Shown here piece by piece: positions 30,163 to 43,700 of a stretch of 64,000 bases of DNA (positions within the stretch are counted from its first letter, which is position 1; the number at the start of each line of letters is the position of its first letter). The DNA is from Manduca sexta (lineage: Eukaryota; Arthropoda; Insecta; Lepidoptera; Sphingidae). The translations under genes were made by a program, and so were the position numbers. Where the stretch lies: NCBI RefSeq assembly GCF_014839805.1, contig NC_051130.1, positions 5,704,001 to 5,768,000 on the forward strand, in the 5' to 3' direction. The notes under the pieces were generated by a model. The model worked only from the letters and a program-made list of their open reading frames with translations, was not told the origin of the DNA and did not search any database.

Positions 30163-33100
30163 GTGTACAATGCCGACGGCATTGCCAATTTATTTGTAAT
30201 CATGGATTCTCGTAAAGATTCTGCTTCTATGAAGAACTCTATAAATGTAGATTGTGACAGTGAAAAGAATCGAAATTACAAAGGGAGTCCGAGGCAGGCT
30301 AGTGCGAGCGATAACAGCGAAAATTTGTTTACAACGACTCCAAGTCAAGGTTCTAGCTTCGTTCCGGTAAACGGGCCGCGAGCGAGACTCGCGCATCCAT
30401 TATCAAACAATGATGTCGGCCACTCGAGCGCACACGGAGAGAGCAGTACTGAGGCTTTTAAAAATTTACCTGGGACTAGTCAATCGCAAATGTACAAAGT
30501 CAATTCAGTCACGGAATCCGAAGCGACACCTTCGAGCAGTAGTAAGGCGAGTTCGAGCGCATACGACAACGGCACGGAGTCCAACCAGGACGTGGTATCA
30601 TGCCACAAGCACAAGGTGTGTCAAGACTTGGCAAGCAACAGCTGTAGTGGCCCATCAACAAGTGGCATGAGCAAAACCAACGACACCGCCGAAAATTGTG
30701 CCTTTAGGGAGAGCAGGAAGAGACCATCAACTCTTAAACTCAACAGGTCTAACCTAGATGCTGATGAGAGCTCAAGTGACACTGGGAATGATGACTACTC
30801 ACTGGGGTCAGAGGATGGTTGCATCTACACTTACAGGGGTGGTGAGCATTTGGCAGACCTACCTAGTTCATTCTTCAGTTTGGATATGGGTTTGCCTTTA
30901 GACAAACACCTTCCCATGCCTCCGAATTACCCAGTTCCTCAGCAAGGGAACAGAGAGCAAGGTTCAGGTGCATCTAGCCCAGACATGGACTTTTTAGAGA
31001 TGGATTTTGATCCAGGACCTTCTTGTGAAGTGGACTCTGGTGATGAGTCAACACCTGATGCAGATTTAGATGAAGGGAACATGCCTGAGGAGAATGAGCC
31101 TGTGCTGCGAAGGGCTTCCCCTGAGTACATGCCAGCACCTAGATACATCCCAATGAACACAGCACACAGCTCGACAAGTACACACAATGAGCCTGAAGTG
31201 TATTCATACAGTTTGCCATCAACAAGTCAGGCTGGAGTTGAGCAGGGTGACGCAGCTGAGGCCCCTCACAGTTATGGGCCATACATCATGCATGTTAATT
31301 ACAGGGGTGAGCAGATACTAGTGAGGAGGACAATGTCCCATTGGCCACACACAATGCCTGTCAGCCTGCATGTATCAAGCGGGGACCTGGTGTCACCAAA
31401 GGAAATGTTAAATTGTGAGTATTTATAAACGATAACATAATCTTATAAGATCCTAACCATGTTCTTGTTAGATTTCAGCATGTATTATAAAAATGTTCAT
31501 AAAAGGTAAAACAAAAAGTAAACAAAGAAAACATATTTTCTGAATAAATCTTTTGTTCAGAAAATTGTGTACTATGTAATATGACTAATTACTAATTTTA
31601 AATATGAAGGCCTATAAATTATAATTTCAATATTATTGTTTGTATGGACGATGTATATATATCAAGACCTTTCATGTTTTATGACCTTGATATTACTATG
31701 TCATACTGTACAAAGGTTTGTATAATTTTGAAATAATAGACTTTAATCTTAGGTCCATTTATTAAAAAAAAAAACATAATACTGGAAAAGTATTTTATAT
31801 ATATTGCATACGCCTTTTTTGTTCAAAGTTCAAAGTAAAAAATTTATATAATCTTTCAATTTCATTTCCTGTATATACTACATCTATGTTATTAATGCTT
31901 GTATAAAACATTTGTAACAGTTCAAATTGACCCATGCCATGTCTTTGTTATCTTGAAATCATATGATCTAGGACAACATTCATTCAGTATAATGGCCTTA
32001 ATAAGTGAATGTATTATACCATAATCATTGATGTGTCATCCTCTCTCAGTGGCCGTCCTGAGCTGAGGTCATGACCCTTTAGAGGGTTACCCTCAGCATG
32101 GCCACCTAAGGGCTTGCAGTGCCTGAAGCACTCACCTGCAGGCTCGGTGTGTTTATATAAGCCGGCCCTGCCAGGCTAACAAACATATGTCATGTCGAAA
32201 ACAAAACGCTTCTTTATAGTTTTCATAAAATGAAATAAACATTAAGACCCCATTCATAACTCATCCTCAGAAGGGAGTCTAATAATTAAGATCTTGATGT
32301 TGTATATCTTTGTCATGTTGTTTACAAACCTCACAAATGTTTACTTACTTTTTCAATACCTAAGAACATGCAAATAAACATTAACATTCCAAAAATTACT
32401 TTGGCAGGGATTTAGGTTTGGATTCATGCCATTTTGTGCTTGTTGCTAATTGTCCATATCAATTTGGTTTATTACTTTTAACCCCATTCTAACTTTTTTG
32501 ATAAAACAACATTGTTTTGTATGCACAATCATGGTAAACTATGTAGTTTTATAAACTCATATAAGTTATATGTATGTTACACACATGGATTGTTGATTGT
32601 AAATTGATATTACTGGAGTTTACTGACAATGGTCACTCTATAAGTAAAAAATAAAATTGTCCAGTTCCTTGGGGCCCTGTAATTTAACTTACCCACTAAA
32701 ACTGCATAATAATAGTAAATAGTAATTATAAACATACTGTTACATTGAATAACATATGAGTGTATAATAATACAATTACATTTCACATTGAAATTGTCTA
32801 CATTAAAGTTCATCCTCATTAAAACAATAAATCTTTGAACAAATTTTAATTTCCTCATAGTGCTGAACTGATTTTACAGCTGAAATATTATGCTGTGTGC
32901 AACTAAATTAGTGTGGTTTTTAAGTGATGTTTAAGTAAAAGTAAAATAAAATTTATTATGGGTTTCACTTGCGGTTCTGTATACATCAATGTCCATGTCT
33001 AGGATAAAAAGTAGGATTTAACACAATGTAAAGCAGGCCTAGTTCTAGAAAATAACAGTACAAATTTATAAGATGTGGATAACAAGAAGAAATAATTTCA

Positions 33101-36100
33101 GTCAGAAATAGCAGTAATATAGCAGCGTACGAATTATAATGAAATCAAGTTTATATTACCTACCATTATGGTTTATGCTGAATTTTTTACTATATATTGT
33201 CTGTTATTTGCAGATGATGAGGAACAAGCAGAAGGACCATTTGCACATCAGATTAATCAAGGAGAGAGACCAACATACGACTCTGCAAACCTTTCATCAG
33301 CATTATACCATGTCACTATGGCAAAGAAATTAATAGCAGAGAACAAACCAGAGTCTGAGAGTCAAGCGGTTAGTTGTTTTGCATAATATTTATATTTGTA
33401 TTATATTTGCAGTTCAGAGCATACAATGACAATAGTTATATAGTCTTGTGTTATGGTTATGAATTGCAAATGAGCAAGAGTCTTTTATGATCAATGATTA
33501 TTATGTCATACATAAATTGTAATGGTACATTACTTTATGCAATGTGAAATGCATTGTTATTGACACTAATAATGAATGGTTGAGAGGATGGCTATTTTTA
33601 ATTACCCATATAATCCATACCAGAACTACATAATACATATTAATATGATTATCTTGATTGGGGTCAACTGGTGGACTGAGCTCTCAGATTTAGTTTCTGA
33701 GTTGGATAAAGTTATATTTAGTTTTTCTGCGCAATAATTAGCCTGGAGTTCGTAATTGTACCTAGTGGGCTGACGCTAATACTTATAGGCTCACTCCCTA
33801 CTATATTTGGGAACTAATTTAACTAGCAAAATGTGAGTGTATAATTCAGGATACCCATAATAAGCGAAAAAGCGCAATGTATGTAAAAGAAAAACATTAG
33901 TTAATCATAATACTTTTGTATATAATCAAAGTTCATATTCACAATAACATTTCTGCCAGTCTGGAGATGGAGGTTCGGAGTCGGCAGCGGCTCCGAGTGT
34001 GAGCGGCGTGAGCTGTGTAGAGCCTCCGCGGTGTATGATCTGGTCGGAGCGCGAGGCGTGCGAGCGGCAGGTCACGCAGATCGGCACGTCTGCCTGCGGT
34101 GCCACGGCCGTCGTTAATGTTTTTGTGAGTTAATCACAACCTGTAGTAAATCATTTTATTATTAGAAATATACCCTATTTTACGTGAGCAGGAAAATAAA
34201 AAACCTCGCCATGTTGTCTTAAAATATAACATATTTTTTTTGTATTGACAATGTAAACTTTAAAACGAGAGGCACCCTAAGCCTATTATTTTCCTATACC
34301 GTTATTATTTGCATATTGCATTTTTGAGCTCAACATACTGGTATAATATAGTGCAAGTTACTTTATGATTTATTCATGGTTATCTCAGTAAAACATGCTT
34401 TAAAGTTCTGTTGTAAATGCCGCGAGGCTGACGCAGAAACCTGCATTACGAAAGTCTCTTACAATACTGTAAGATTTTTCACTGCTTTCTTCTTCTTAGA
34501 GAATAAAAATTACAAGTTATTCATACTATAAATGGTTTCTTTAAATGAGTTTTACTGGCTCCAATCCACATTTTTAACGACTAATAACTTTCCAGTTGAT
34601 ATCTAATTTTTTCTCCTAAAACATAATGTTTATTATGCGCGTAATACCAAAACATTGTTTTAGATTGCTCTAGGCGTACCTGTAAATTTAGAAAAGATAA
34701 ATTCAGCCGTTGGAACACGACAAAGAGCTAACAATGCACCACTGCCAAGGTATTTTACTTCTATAAATTTTTTATATATAACATATAACAAAATTAAAAA
34801 AAAACTAATTTGAGTATCATAATTCAAATATCAAATATACACACATGCAAAGGACTTTTAATTATCACAGTACATGATTCTTTGTATAATTTTATTAGAT
34901 TCTAGAATATTGTTTTGATTTTAGATATTTGCTATCCCGAGCAGTGGCTGGTTGCACTGCTGCAGATCTGGTATCAGGTATACACAAGGCCTCAGATGGG
35001 TTGATCACCGCTCGATTTTTTCCAACATATCCTGAAAGAGCCATCTCGCTTTCCCATTGGCTAGCTGATTGGATTTCATTAGGTAATGATTCAAAAGTTT
35101 ATGTGTTTTACGTCTTGTAAATAATTTAATAATTTGATATGTTAAGATACAATGCTATACATATTGTGATGGTATTTTTAAACTTACTTGACACTATTTA
35201 TCTGCTAACAACTTTTTCTACAGAATACATATTGTTTGTGAGTAATTATTTCCATGGAAATTTGAATAATATTTGGAAATAAATCGACATATCGGGCAGT
35301 TTACGGGTGAAGCGCTAAGAAACATCCAAATATATAATGTGTAAATGTTCAGGTGCGGTGCCGATCCTGACGCTGAACCTGCAAGCAGGATGCACGGGCA
35401 CAGGCACGGGCGCGGTGCCGGACGCGTGGCACCATCAGATGGTGTGGGGCGTGTCGGCGCGCGGCGTGTTCGTGTGCAACCCGCTGGCGTGCGTGCGCGA
35501 GGGCGCGGTGTGGGCGCGGCTGGCGGCGCCGTCGTCGCTGCTGGTGCGCGCGGCCGACGTGCTGGCGCGCTTCACGCCGCACACCGACCTCACGCCGCTC
35601 GCGCACGTGCCCGACAGGCGCTTCCACACCTTCAATGTGCTCGGTGATTCTTTTGTATATTACTGATTATAATTAAATGCAATTAAATATTTGGCATGTT
35701 AGATAAATAACAAAGCAAAAAAGTCTACCAGTAAAACGTTGAACAACATCCAAACTACACCTAGATCGAAAAATAGTTATATAAATAGTATAGTATTTCC
35801 TAATACAAACCTCAGTGCTTACATTTATCACTGTTGTTTCTTTAAGTATTAAATTCGGTCTAAAAAGCGTGCCTAAAATTTATTATAAAAAAATATTTAT
35901 TTGTTTGAAATTAACAAATTATAAAAGTAAACTAAGAAATCGGTCTAACAGTAATAATTATTTCAGGTCAAGTGGCGAACGTGATCCGCGAGTGGCGCGT
36001 GTCGGGGTGGCCGGAGCACAGTCCGCGCACGCAGCACGTGCGCATCCCCGCCGCCTACCAGGCCGGCGTCACCGTGGCCGCGCTCACCGGCACGGACGCG

Positions 36101-36208
36101 CACCGCCGCCTCAGCGCCGCGCCGCAGCTGCCGCTACTGGCGCCGCACGGCACGCACGCGCCGCACGCGCCGCACCCGCCACACGCTCCACACGGCGACC
36201 CCGCATGA
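30163..36208 (+). CDS. Unrecognised protein with C-terminal papain-like (C39-type) domain
   Basis: Exons 30163-31414, 33214-33368, 33960-34124, 34664-34749, 34925-35082, 35353-35643 and 35967-36208 join in phase to 782 residues. A second ATG at 30202 (MDSRKD, good context) would give 769. Residues 1-360 are low-complexity, Ser/Thr/Asn/Asp-rich and probably disordered. About 365-470 is more ordered (YGPYIMHVNYRGEQILVRR). The C-terminal domain, 495-745, has VTQIGTSACGATAVVNVF: Q509 stands six residues before C515. It then has PDAWHHQMVWGVSARGVF, giving H632 (or H633), and N648 in VCNPL, 16 residues after H632. That is the Gln-Cys-His-Asn order and spacing of papain-fold peptidases and resembles bacterial C39-like folds. 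The tail is a His/Pro repeat (APHAPHPPHAPH). I cannot name the family. Activity and substrate are unknown. Exons 6-7 are extremely GC-rich. An AATAAA is at 36700. Confidence 0.82.
32045..32180. repeat. GC-richer patch in intron 1 of the papain-like gene, probable repeat relic
   Basis: About 135 bases (tctctcagtggccgtcctga at the left, gccggccctgccaggctaac at the right) stand out from AT-rich intron. There is no open frame and no second copy in the window. A transposon relic is likely but unproven. Confidence 0.25.
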
Positions 36209-38989
36209 ACTTGCAAAAGGCAGCACAAGACGGAATACCTAAACTCTGAAAACAACTTCGCTGAACGCAAACAATCGTAAAATCGATCCACCAAATGTCG
36301 GCTATTACAATATTCAATATATAAAATGAGACACCGATTCTACCGACTAAAATCTGCATTTACCAGATAAAGATCGGACAGCGATAAAAACGACTGTCTG
36401 CCTTCAGCGTTTTCAAGGAGACAATCATATCCAGGAAGTGTGTTGTATTGATAGATGCGCGCTGACTGAGCGAGGCTGTCTCAACACGAACAATGAATGC
36501 GCATGCGTTTGCTCTGAGCGAGGCGCGTCATGACTGGTGGAGTATTCAAAGATAGCGTTACTCAGTTAGACGTATCCATTACCTTAGGCAATTTGTAGTG
36601 TTACAGGTCATTTTATAATACCTTGAAACCGCTGATGCAAGGATCGCTTACCTGCACGCGTTCATTGTATGTACCATATTGGCCGTAAGGTATTAAGGCA
36701 ATAAAAAGTTTAAACTATTTGGTAGAATGTCACTGTGAAACAGTGATGATCCAAACATTTTATTCTGTACCGTTATATACTGTCCTTTTTTGAATTGACT
36801 GAGAATGCAAAAGACATACTAATTTTATTGTTTATACTTTCATAATTTTGCATAGAATTGTGATTTGTAATGGCCATGATGTAAGTTATTATTACACGCA
36901 TGTAGGAATTTTAACTGGCAATGTATGTATAAAAAGCTTTTTATATAGATCCATTACTGTTAAGCCATATAGGGACGTACCACCGATGTATAAAATATGA
37001 TCTGAATCGTCTGGTGTTATAAACTCGTATTTGGTACAAGTAAGTTGTAAACCGTAGCCGCACAAAGTCTCAGAGGTGTGAAACAAAACCGCTGTGTATT
37101 TATTTACTTCATGGCTTGAACTTGTGTCGCTCAAACTTTAATTTCTCTGTATGTATGAGTATAGTTGGAACTTAGCTGTTAATGGTCTTTGTATAACAGA
37201 TACGATTGGCTAAATTTTATTAGCCACCTTAATAATAATGTAAATAGATTTTTTGTAAGAAAATATAATATATATTAGTCAATTGGTGCTTACTAGTCAA
37301 AATTATATTAGCACATATACTATGTAGTCGTTACAACACAAATATAACGCGTAATTACATTTTGTAAACAACCTTTGCACTAAATATAATATACCTGCAT
37401 TCTGTATTCAATCACAATTAAATATTCCTTGTCTAAGTTGGAATTCGACTAGTGATGTTATTTAATTATTCGAGAATACAAATTAATAATACCGACCTTA
37501 TGTTAAATTGTTAAGATTTAATTTTACTTGGCTAGTTACTTAACAGTTGTATTTATTTACTGATTCAATAATTTATTTTTAGTTACAAACAATAACTGTT
37601 AAAACCTCAAACCACACTTCATCACAATAGATTTTAAGAATCATTTTAGCAAAATGAGCAATAATTATGTTTTAAAATCATTATTAATTGCTTTTCAACT
37701 TCTGGTAATTAGATTTATTACGAGTAAATTAATGTATCAATTAAATAAAAAAATTCTATTACCAGTTTTACGTTTGTATTTTGTATGTCTCGAATAATTA
37801 ATAACACAAGTTCTGTTTATTTAAGCGTGTCTAGTTTGCAAGGCATATTGTCTAATTACGATAGATAAGTACTACGATTTGTATGGGATGTGACGTCATC
37901 CACTGTAACTCGGTTATATGAGAACAATGTTATTAATAACATTATATTTTTGGAATATACTATGATAGAATGCGTATTTGACTTTTAATCGAACGTCTGA
38001 TTTATTTCCTATTATTTATACAGGTGATTTCATTTTGTATACAGGATTAGATTGAATGGACCTGTGTATCGTAATTTTAAGTGATTTAAAAAATGGTTAA
38101 TCTCGATCAAAGAGTTCTAAGGTCATATAGAGCGGACATTGGTAAGATTGTCATACAAACATTTTGCGCTCATGCCATAGTTTTTCAATTTGCCGTGAAA
38201 TAGCAAAACAAAGGAGCACAAATTTAGTCCTAATGTCCGGTCTTGTAAGTAACTAAACTGTTTAATGTCTTTGGTATCAACATTGGTACTGAGACCAACT
38301 GGGTGGATTAAAAATTTGCTGTCCCCTATTTCACTGGCAGGCGTATCAGTTTATGAGTAAGTGCAAAGAAAAATTGCGTCACGCGCTGGCCATTTTTTCG
38401 TACGGCGCGAGGAACCCCGGCCTCTGCGTCTCCCAGTACGCCACTCACCGACACTGATCATTTTTTTTAAAGAAAAATCAAACATGGTTCTTAAAAATGC
38501 TTGGTTATTTTGTAAACACAAATTAACCCCAACAGATAAACATACGTCATAATGATCTATTCGTTTATGATCTTAACATAACAACGAATCTAACAAAGAG
38601 AAATAATGTAAGGATAAAAAAACCAGCAAGTAAAAAAATATCCAAATACCTTTATTGTCCAAAATATACTTGATACATCATTCAGAACCACGAAATGCAA
38701 TTTTCTCTCAATGGTAAACAAAGGCTCAACGACTGAGCAATTCTAACAACAAAAAATTATAGTAATAAATTGTATTTTTTAATAAGCTAACATCGAAGAA
38801 TTATAATACTTCTGCGAAAGTCATTCCAGATTTTATTTACGGGATTATCGCATTTTTTGACTTAATTTTAATAAACAAAAGGTTTCGTCAGTACTGCAAT
38901 GTTTAATCACATATCTGATGCGCTTACGGCCAATTTCAGTGAACGATTTCAATCACAAACTCCGGATTAATAGTAAGAATTAACTAATA

Positions 38990-39110
38990 AAAAAAGTAAT
39001 TACGAATTGTTAAACGAACTCATTCTTATTGGTTAATTTTCACTGTCAATCCGAAGATAGCTACTTAGGATGGTTTATTGAAATAGGCTGTAAAGCAGCG
39101 CTATATTAGT
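38990..39110 (+). repeat. Copy of the atcgtttattgaaa dispersed repeat
   Basis: It contains attggttaattttcactgtc, aatccgaagatagctactta and ggtttattgaaataggctgt in that order, as in the copies at 40290-40520 and 42060-42195. Confidence 0.4.
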
Positions 39111-39664
39111 AAATTTGCAGCGTGGGGAGTACATATTTATGCTTTATTACAAAGTTATAGTTGCCATTCAATATTGTTTATGTAGTTAGTCTGTAGCGAT
39201 TTATAAATGCCTTTGTACCAAAAAATATGAATGTGAAGTGCATTTTACTTCATTCAATTGCGAAATTGAAATGCTAAATTAATACTTTATAACATTGTAT
39301 AAGTTATTTATCAATTTGTTGATAAAATAATAAAAAGTAATAAAATAATATTTTATACATCTTACACAAATCTACAAACATCAGTATTAAATAAAAGGTA
39401 ACTTGTAAATAATGTTTAAGTAGTTCATTAAAAACATTAAAAACTAAAATAATAGCAAACCCGATAGTACAATGTGATATTCACATTTAACACAATGAAT
39501 TCGTCATATTTTTTTCTGATATACTGAAATGTGTCTCACAAGCTTCTAGTTCTTTCTTTGCTATTATTGCTTTCTTTATTATTAATTTTTCTAACGTGGT
39601 CAAGGCTATCTTAGGTTAACCTACATCCTTTATAAATATATTATACACGAAATAATAAATAACT

Positions 39665-39730
39665 TACAAGCCTTCTAAACAGACCGGCCTTCGTACGGTG
39701 ATGTCCCGCAAAAAGATACGAAAATTATTA
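39665..39730 (+). mobile_element. Shortened LINE-type 3' end
   Basis: aagccttctaaacagaccgg followed by ggtgatgtcccgcaaaaaga and an (ATT)n-like tail is the same 3' end as the element ending at 13470. Only about 65 bases remain. Confidence 0.45.
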
Positions 39731-40289
39731 TAATATAGTTGGTAGCACGACTTACCAATAAGGTAGAAATATTACTAAAAAGGTGGGAAAATAGAGATTT
39801 AGAGATAGAAGTTAATCATAGTAAATACTTGTTTTACATCTCAACACCTGAAATAATAAAATGCTACTTAGTATTTAAAAAATAAGATATTTCGTAAGCG
39901 GAGAATGAAACAGAAAGTATAAAAAGTGTTGTACAATTGCAGTTAATATTATAGTAATATGCTTTGAAGTCTGCAGTAATGGAAGACATCTTTAATTATA
40001 AAGTCGCTTAAAAATGAAGATCCTCATTGCCAATATAAATATTGGTAATAAATTCATCTTGTAACAAAACAGGAATTTGTGACCTTTACAAATAACTAGT
40101 ATAAACTTATTACATATCATATGCTATATGGACATTTCTGACGAATGCATATCCCAATATTATAATAAAAAATAATTTATATAATTTAAAACTAATAAGA
40201 CCAACTTACAACTCAGCGTCGTCTTCTCTTCAACTTTATATTAAATTATCTTCGCATAATTTCGATTCAAATTATTGAACCATATATAA

Positions 40290-40520
40290 GTGTCGATCGA
40301 AAAAATTGACCAATTAGAATACAGTTTCGTCGCAGCACTCACAAGTAACTTATTTTGGTAATCCATTTAACGCCTTTTTCAATAAACGATATTGTTTTTT
40401 TATTCATCGCGAAATATGGACCAATCAGGACGTTTCTTTTTTGGATACAGATATTTGATTGGTTATTCTCAGGATCAAATTGAAGATTAAAATTGGGATC
40501 GTTTATTGAAAACTGTCGTT
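40290..40520 (+). repeat. Copy of the atcgtttattgaaa dispersed repeat, FPPS A 3' flank
   Basis: The repeat words gaccaattagaatacag, gattggttattctcaggatc and gggatcgtttattgaaaact occur within 230 bases. It may be two nested copies, since the gaccaat word appears twice (about 40307 and 40419). Confidence 0.4.
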
Positions 40521-40705
40521 ACAGATATCGATAAAGATTGTTTTTTTTTTAATTCGAGCGTCAACCGTGATTATGAATATATATAAGATAATAGAAAATT
40601 AACATTAAAATACTTTAATATAACAACTAAATTCAACGTATCGCTTTCTGTAGACTAAATAAAGATTTATTGACTGATACATAACAAAACGGAATTTATT
40701 ATGAA

Positions 40706-43700
40706 CTAAAAAGTTCTTTTATAAATAACATCTAATACTTTGTAAAAGATGGCCGGGGGTATTTCTGAGGGTAACGCATGTATCTCTTCCAATATACTGT
40801 TATAAATATCATTCTCTTCTTTCCTGTACACTTCTGGTATTTGCAATTGTTGGTAGAGCTGTTTTATTCGTTCCACTTTTTCCGGTTCTTTGGCGCCATA
40901 GTTTTGTATGAAGATAGCTCTTTGTTCGTTATTGCATCGCTGTAACGCGTGTACAGCTAACCAGGAACATTTGCCTTCTTGTATGTCCGTGCCGGCTTTA
41001 CCGGTCACTGACTCATCGCCGAAACAATCTATGTAGTCATCCTAAAAATGAAACAGTTAAGATGATACGATATTGTATTGTGTGACCAATTTGCGACCGC
41101 CATTTTGGTTGGAAAATCCAATTCCACATATATTCAGGGTCAATTAGTCAGTTAAGGAACGATTCCACTAATTTTATTATTGTAAACGCAAAAGTGAGAA
41201 TATGTTGGTATGTTTAAGTTCACGCATAATTCTCTGAATGGATTAGAAAGAAATTACTAAATAATATAAATCAAATTCAGTGCTAACAGAAGTATTTAAA
41301 TCGCGGAAAAATACATCATACAATTTATTTTAGTAAATGACATTCCTGTAGGCAAAACCGCGAGCCAAAGATAAGATTCTATGAATTGCCATACTTTGAA
41401 TTCGAACTACAAAGAACACATTTTAAAGTAAATTTTCAAATAATCACCTGCATTTGAAACAGCTTGCCAATACCAAAGCAAATGTTTTCTATATCCTTGT
41501 GATGAGCTTTGTTTCCATTTTTCCTTAGCATCAGCCCTAACGATATCGGCAGTTTGAAAGTGTAGTACGACGTCTTGTACTTTACGATAGAATCGTATCG
41601 TTCTATCGTGAACAGACTGTAGTCTTTCATGCTGTTGTGGGCCATCATGAAGTCTAACCGCTGTCCCATTGATGTGTATAATAATGCCTGTAATATGATT
41701 TAGGGAATAATTTATTTTATAAAAAATAAATGTTTTTTTGTACGTAAAACATCTATTTTTACAATATTAAAGGCAATTATTTATGTAACTTGACGGACTA
41801 ATTGGAAACAGATGTCTAAAACAATTATTTACGTGTTATAAAGACAACGTAATTAGTATTTGTGCATGTTTTTAAAAAGACGCATGATTCAAATTCATGT
41901 TCATTCAAAGTATCGTAGCAAGGCAAAAGACCCTTGCAGAACCATTCATTAATCGATCTTGACTCCAGTTTATGGACATAATAAAATAAGCTATAAATCA
42001 CAAACAATGCTGTTGTGCTCGAAAGTAATTTTATACAACAAAAAATATGGCTATTTACTATCGCAGTTCGCTTCTCATTTCTAATACCTTAAACTTTGGA
42101 TCAATGGCTAAACTTTATTCTGATTGATCCATTTTTGTTGTCGATCCGAACGTAGTGTTAGGATCGGTTTTTGAAATCAGCCGTAACGGCTAATTTCTCC
42201 ATTGTCAGTAACAGTCGGTTACCGTTACTTTTGCCAAAATTATCATTTGTGTTTTGGTAACTAATTGGTTTTACATTTACGACGTTGGTCTTTTAATTTT
42301 ACAATTCATTAAGAAACAGGCTGTAAATTAAACTCACCTCATTAAATATCTCTACAATTTCCGGATAATAAATAGTGTTGCCGAAGTGCATTTTCAAAAC
42401 TTCAAAAATGGAACAGTTTACTAGTATGGCGTCGTTGATGGCGCCGAGACCGACGTCCGGTACCCGGTACCAGCACGGCATGCCGCGGCGCGTCGACGAC
42501 CCGTCCATTATGTCATCATTCATCGTCATGTATGATTGTAACTGCAAGATAATAGATGAGTTAACAAAAATACTATGCGGAATACAGCACAAAATGTAAA
42601 AAAAATCCATTTTAGCTTTCATAGTTGGCAATATAAAATTATAATTCCCGCAACATGCTTCGTATAATGCGCGTAAATGTTTGCATCTTTTAATGTAAAC
42701 AAACATACATAATTGATGGTGCAGACAACTCGAGACATAATATTATTGTAATGGAAAATCAGTATTTGGTAACAGTCAATGTGATATTTGTTATTGAAAT
42801 GTTGATTCTAAAATTACTTTTGTAACCTTTTCCAGAAAAAATCTATTATCCCAGACTCCTATCAAGATCATGAGCGTTGCTTAAAATATTGAAATGTCGG
42901 GAGTACAGTTTTAGTTACAGACTTTAAAGATAGAGAAGTAATGATTGTATATAATACCCATGATAAAGATATGGATAAAATTGGAGTCGCTAAGAACATT
43001 TGTCTTTGTTGGTTATTAGAATAGTGGTATTTATTTAATTGATGATAATTAGAATTATAAGAATTTTAGTACTTATGTAATTATTAAACTGAATTTCGAT
43101 TTTAAACTTTTGTAAAGTCCTCTTTAATACGAAGCAAAATTAATCAAACAGAATGAATGGGAGTTGAAACTTATTGTATTATGGATAGACAAAAGCAAGT
43201 TTTGTGTAATTATTTTAAATATCTTTGCCAAGAAGCTGAATTAATGGACCATGCTGAGAACTCTATGAAAAACTAATAGAGGTCAATTCTGCTCAGCAAT
43301 GAAATGTTATGGAGTAGTAGATAGAGTGCAGTGGTTCTCTTACCATTTCTAAACACCATCCAGCGATGCGCGCCAGTCTCATCGTCTCGTCTGTAACATT
43401 TTCTGGCTTCTCTAATAGCTCGTGTGCAAGAACTGTTGTGACACCTCTAATTTTCTTGCCCCCTTTTAAGTTGTATTCTAAGACCTAAAAAAATTTTCTT
43501 AAATAACTCTTAAACATTTTCTAATACCTTGAACGTAATTAAACTAAAAAAATATAACAAACTTTTTAACTTTCTCTACAGAAATTGATAAAAAATTGCA
43601 AATATCATTATGTTAAACCGTGTATTTTGTACTTTATTATGATATTTTTTACCTTCTTAACCCAACTGGCAAGTTCCGGTAACTGAGCAAACTTAGGGTT

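Larger units (their letters stand above)
36209..40705. other. 3' UTR of the papain-like gene and intergenic DNA before FPPS A
   Basis: The left part is 3' UTR, with AATAAA at 36700 and other AT-rich candidates to 37.75 kb. The rest is AT-rich, with repeat copies at 38990-39110, 39665-39730 and 40290-40520. A GC-richer patch at 38365-38455 has no recognised content. The 80-codon minus-strand frame at 36892-37134 has no neighbours or homologue known to me. Confidence 0.4.

Noticed and set aside
30939..31187. Antisense frame in exon 1 of the papain-like gene
   Set aside because: It is a shadow of the plus-strand Ser/Pro-rich coding sequence.
35337..35666. Several overlapping frames on both strands as separate genes
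   Set aside because: They are by-products of high GC content; the frame that joins exons 5 and 7 in phase is the one starting at 35353 on the plus strand.
36892..37134. 80-residue minus-strand protein
   Set aside because: It lies in the 3' flank of the papain-like gene with no recognised motif, promoter or splice partner; chance is the simpler reading, though a search would be cheap.
41340..41372. Helitron end in FPPS A intron 5 (ggcaaaaccgcgagccaaag)
   Set aside because: It resembles the Helitron 3' hairpin but lacks the CTAG terminus and any 5' part, so it is too weak to annotate.
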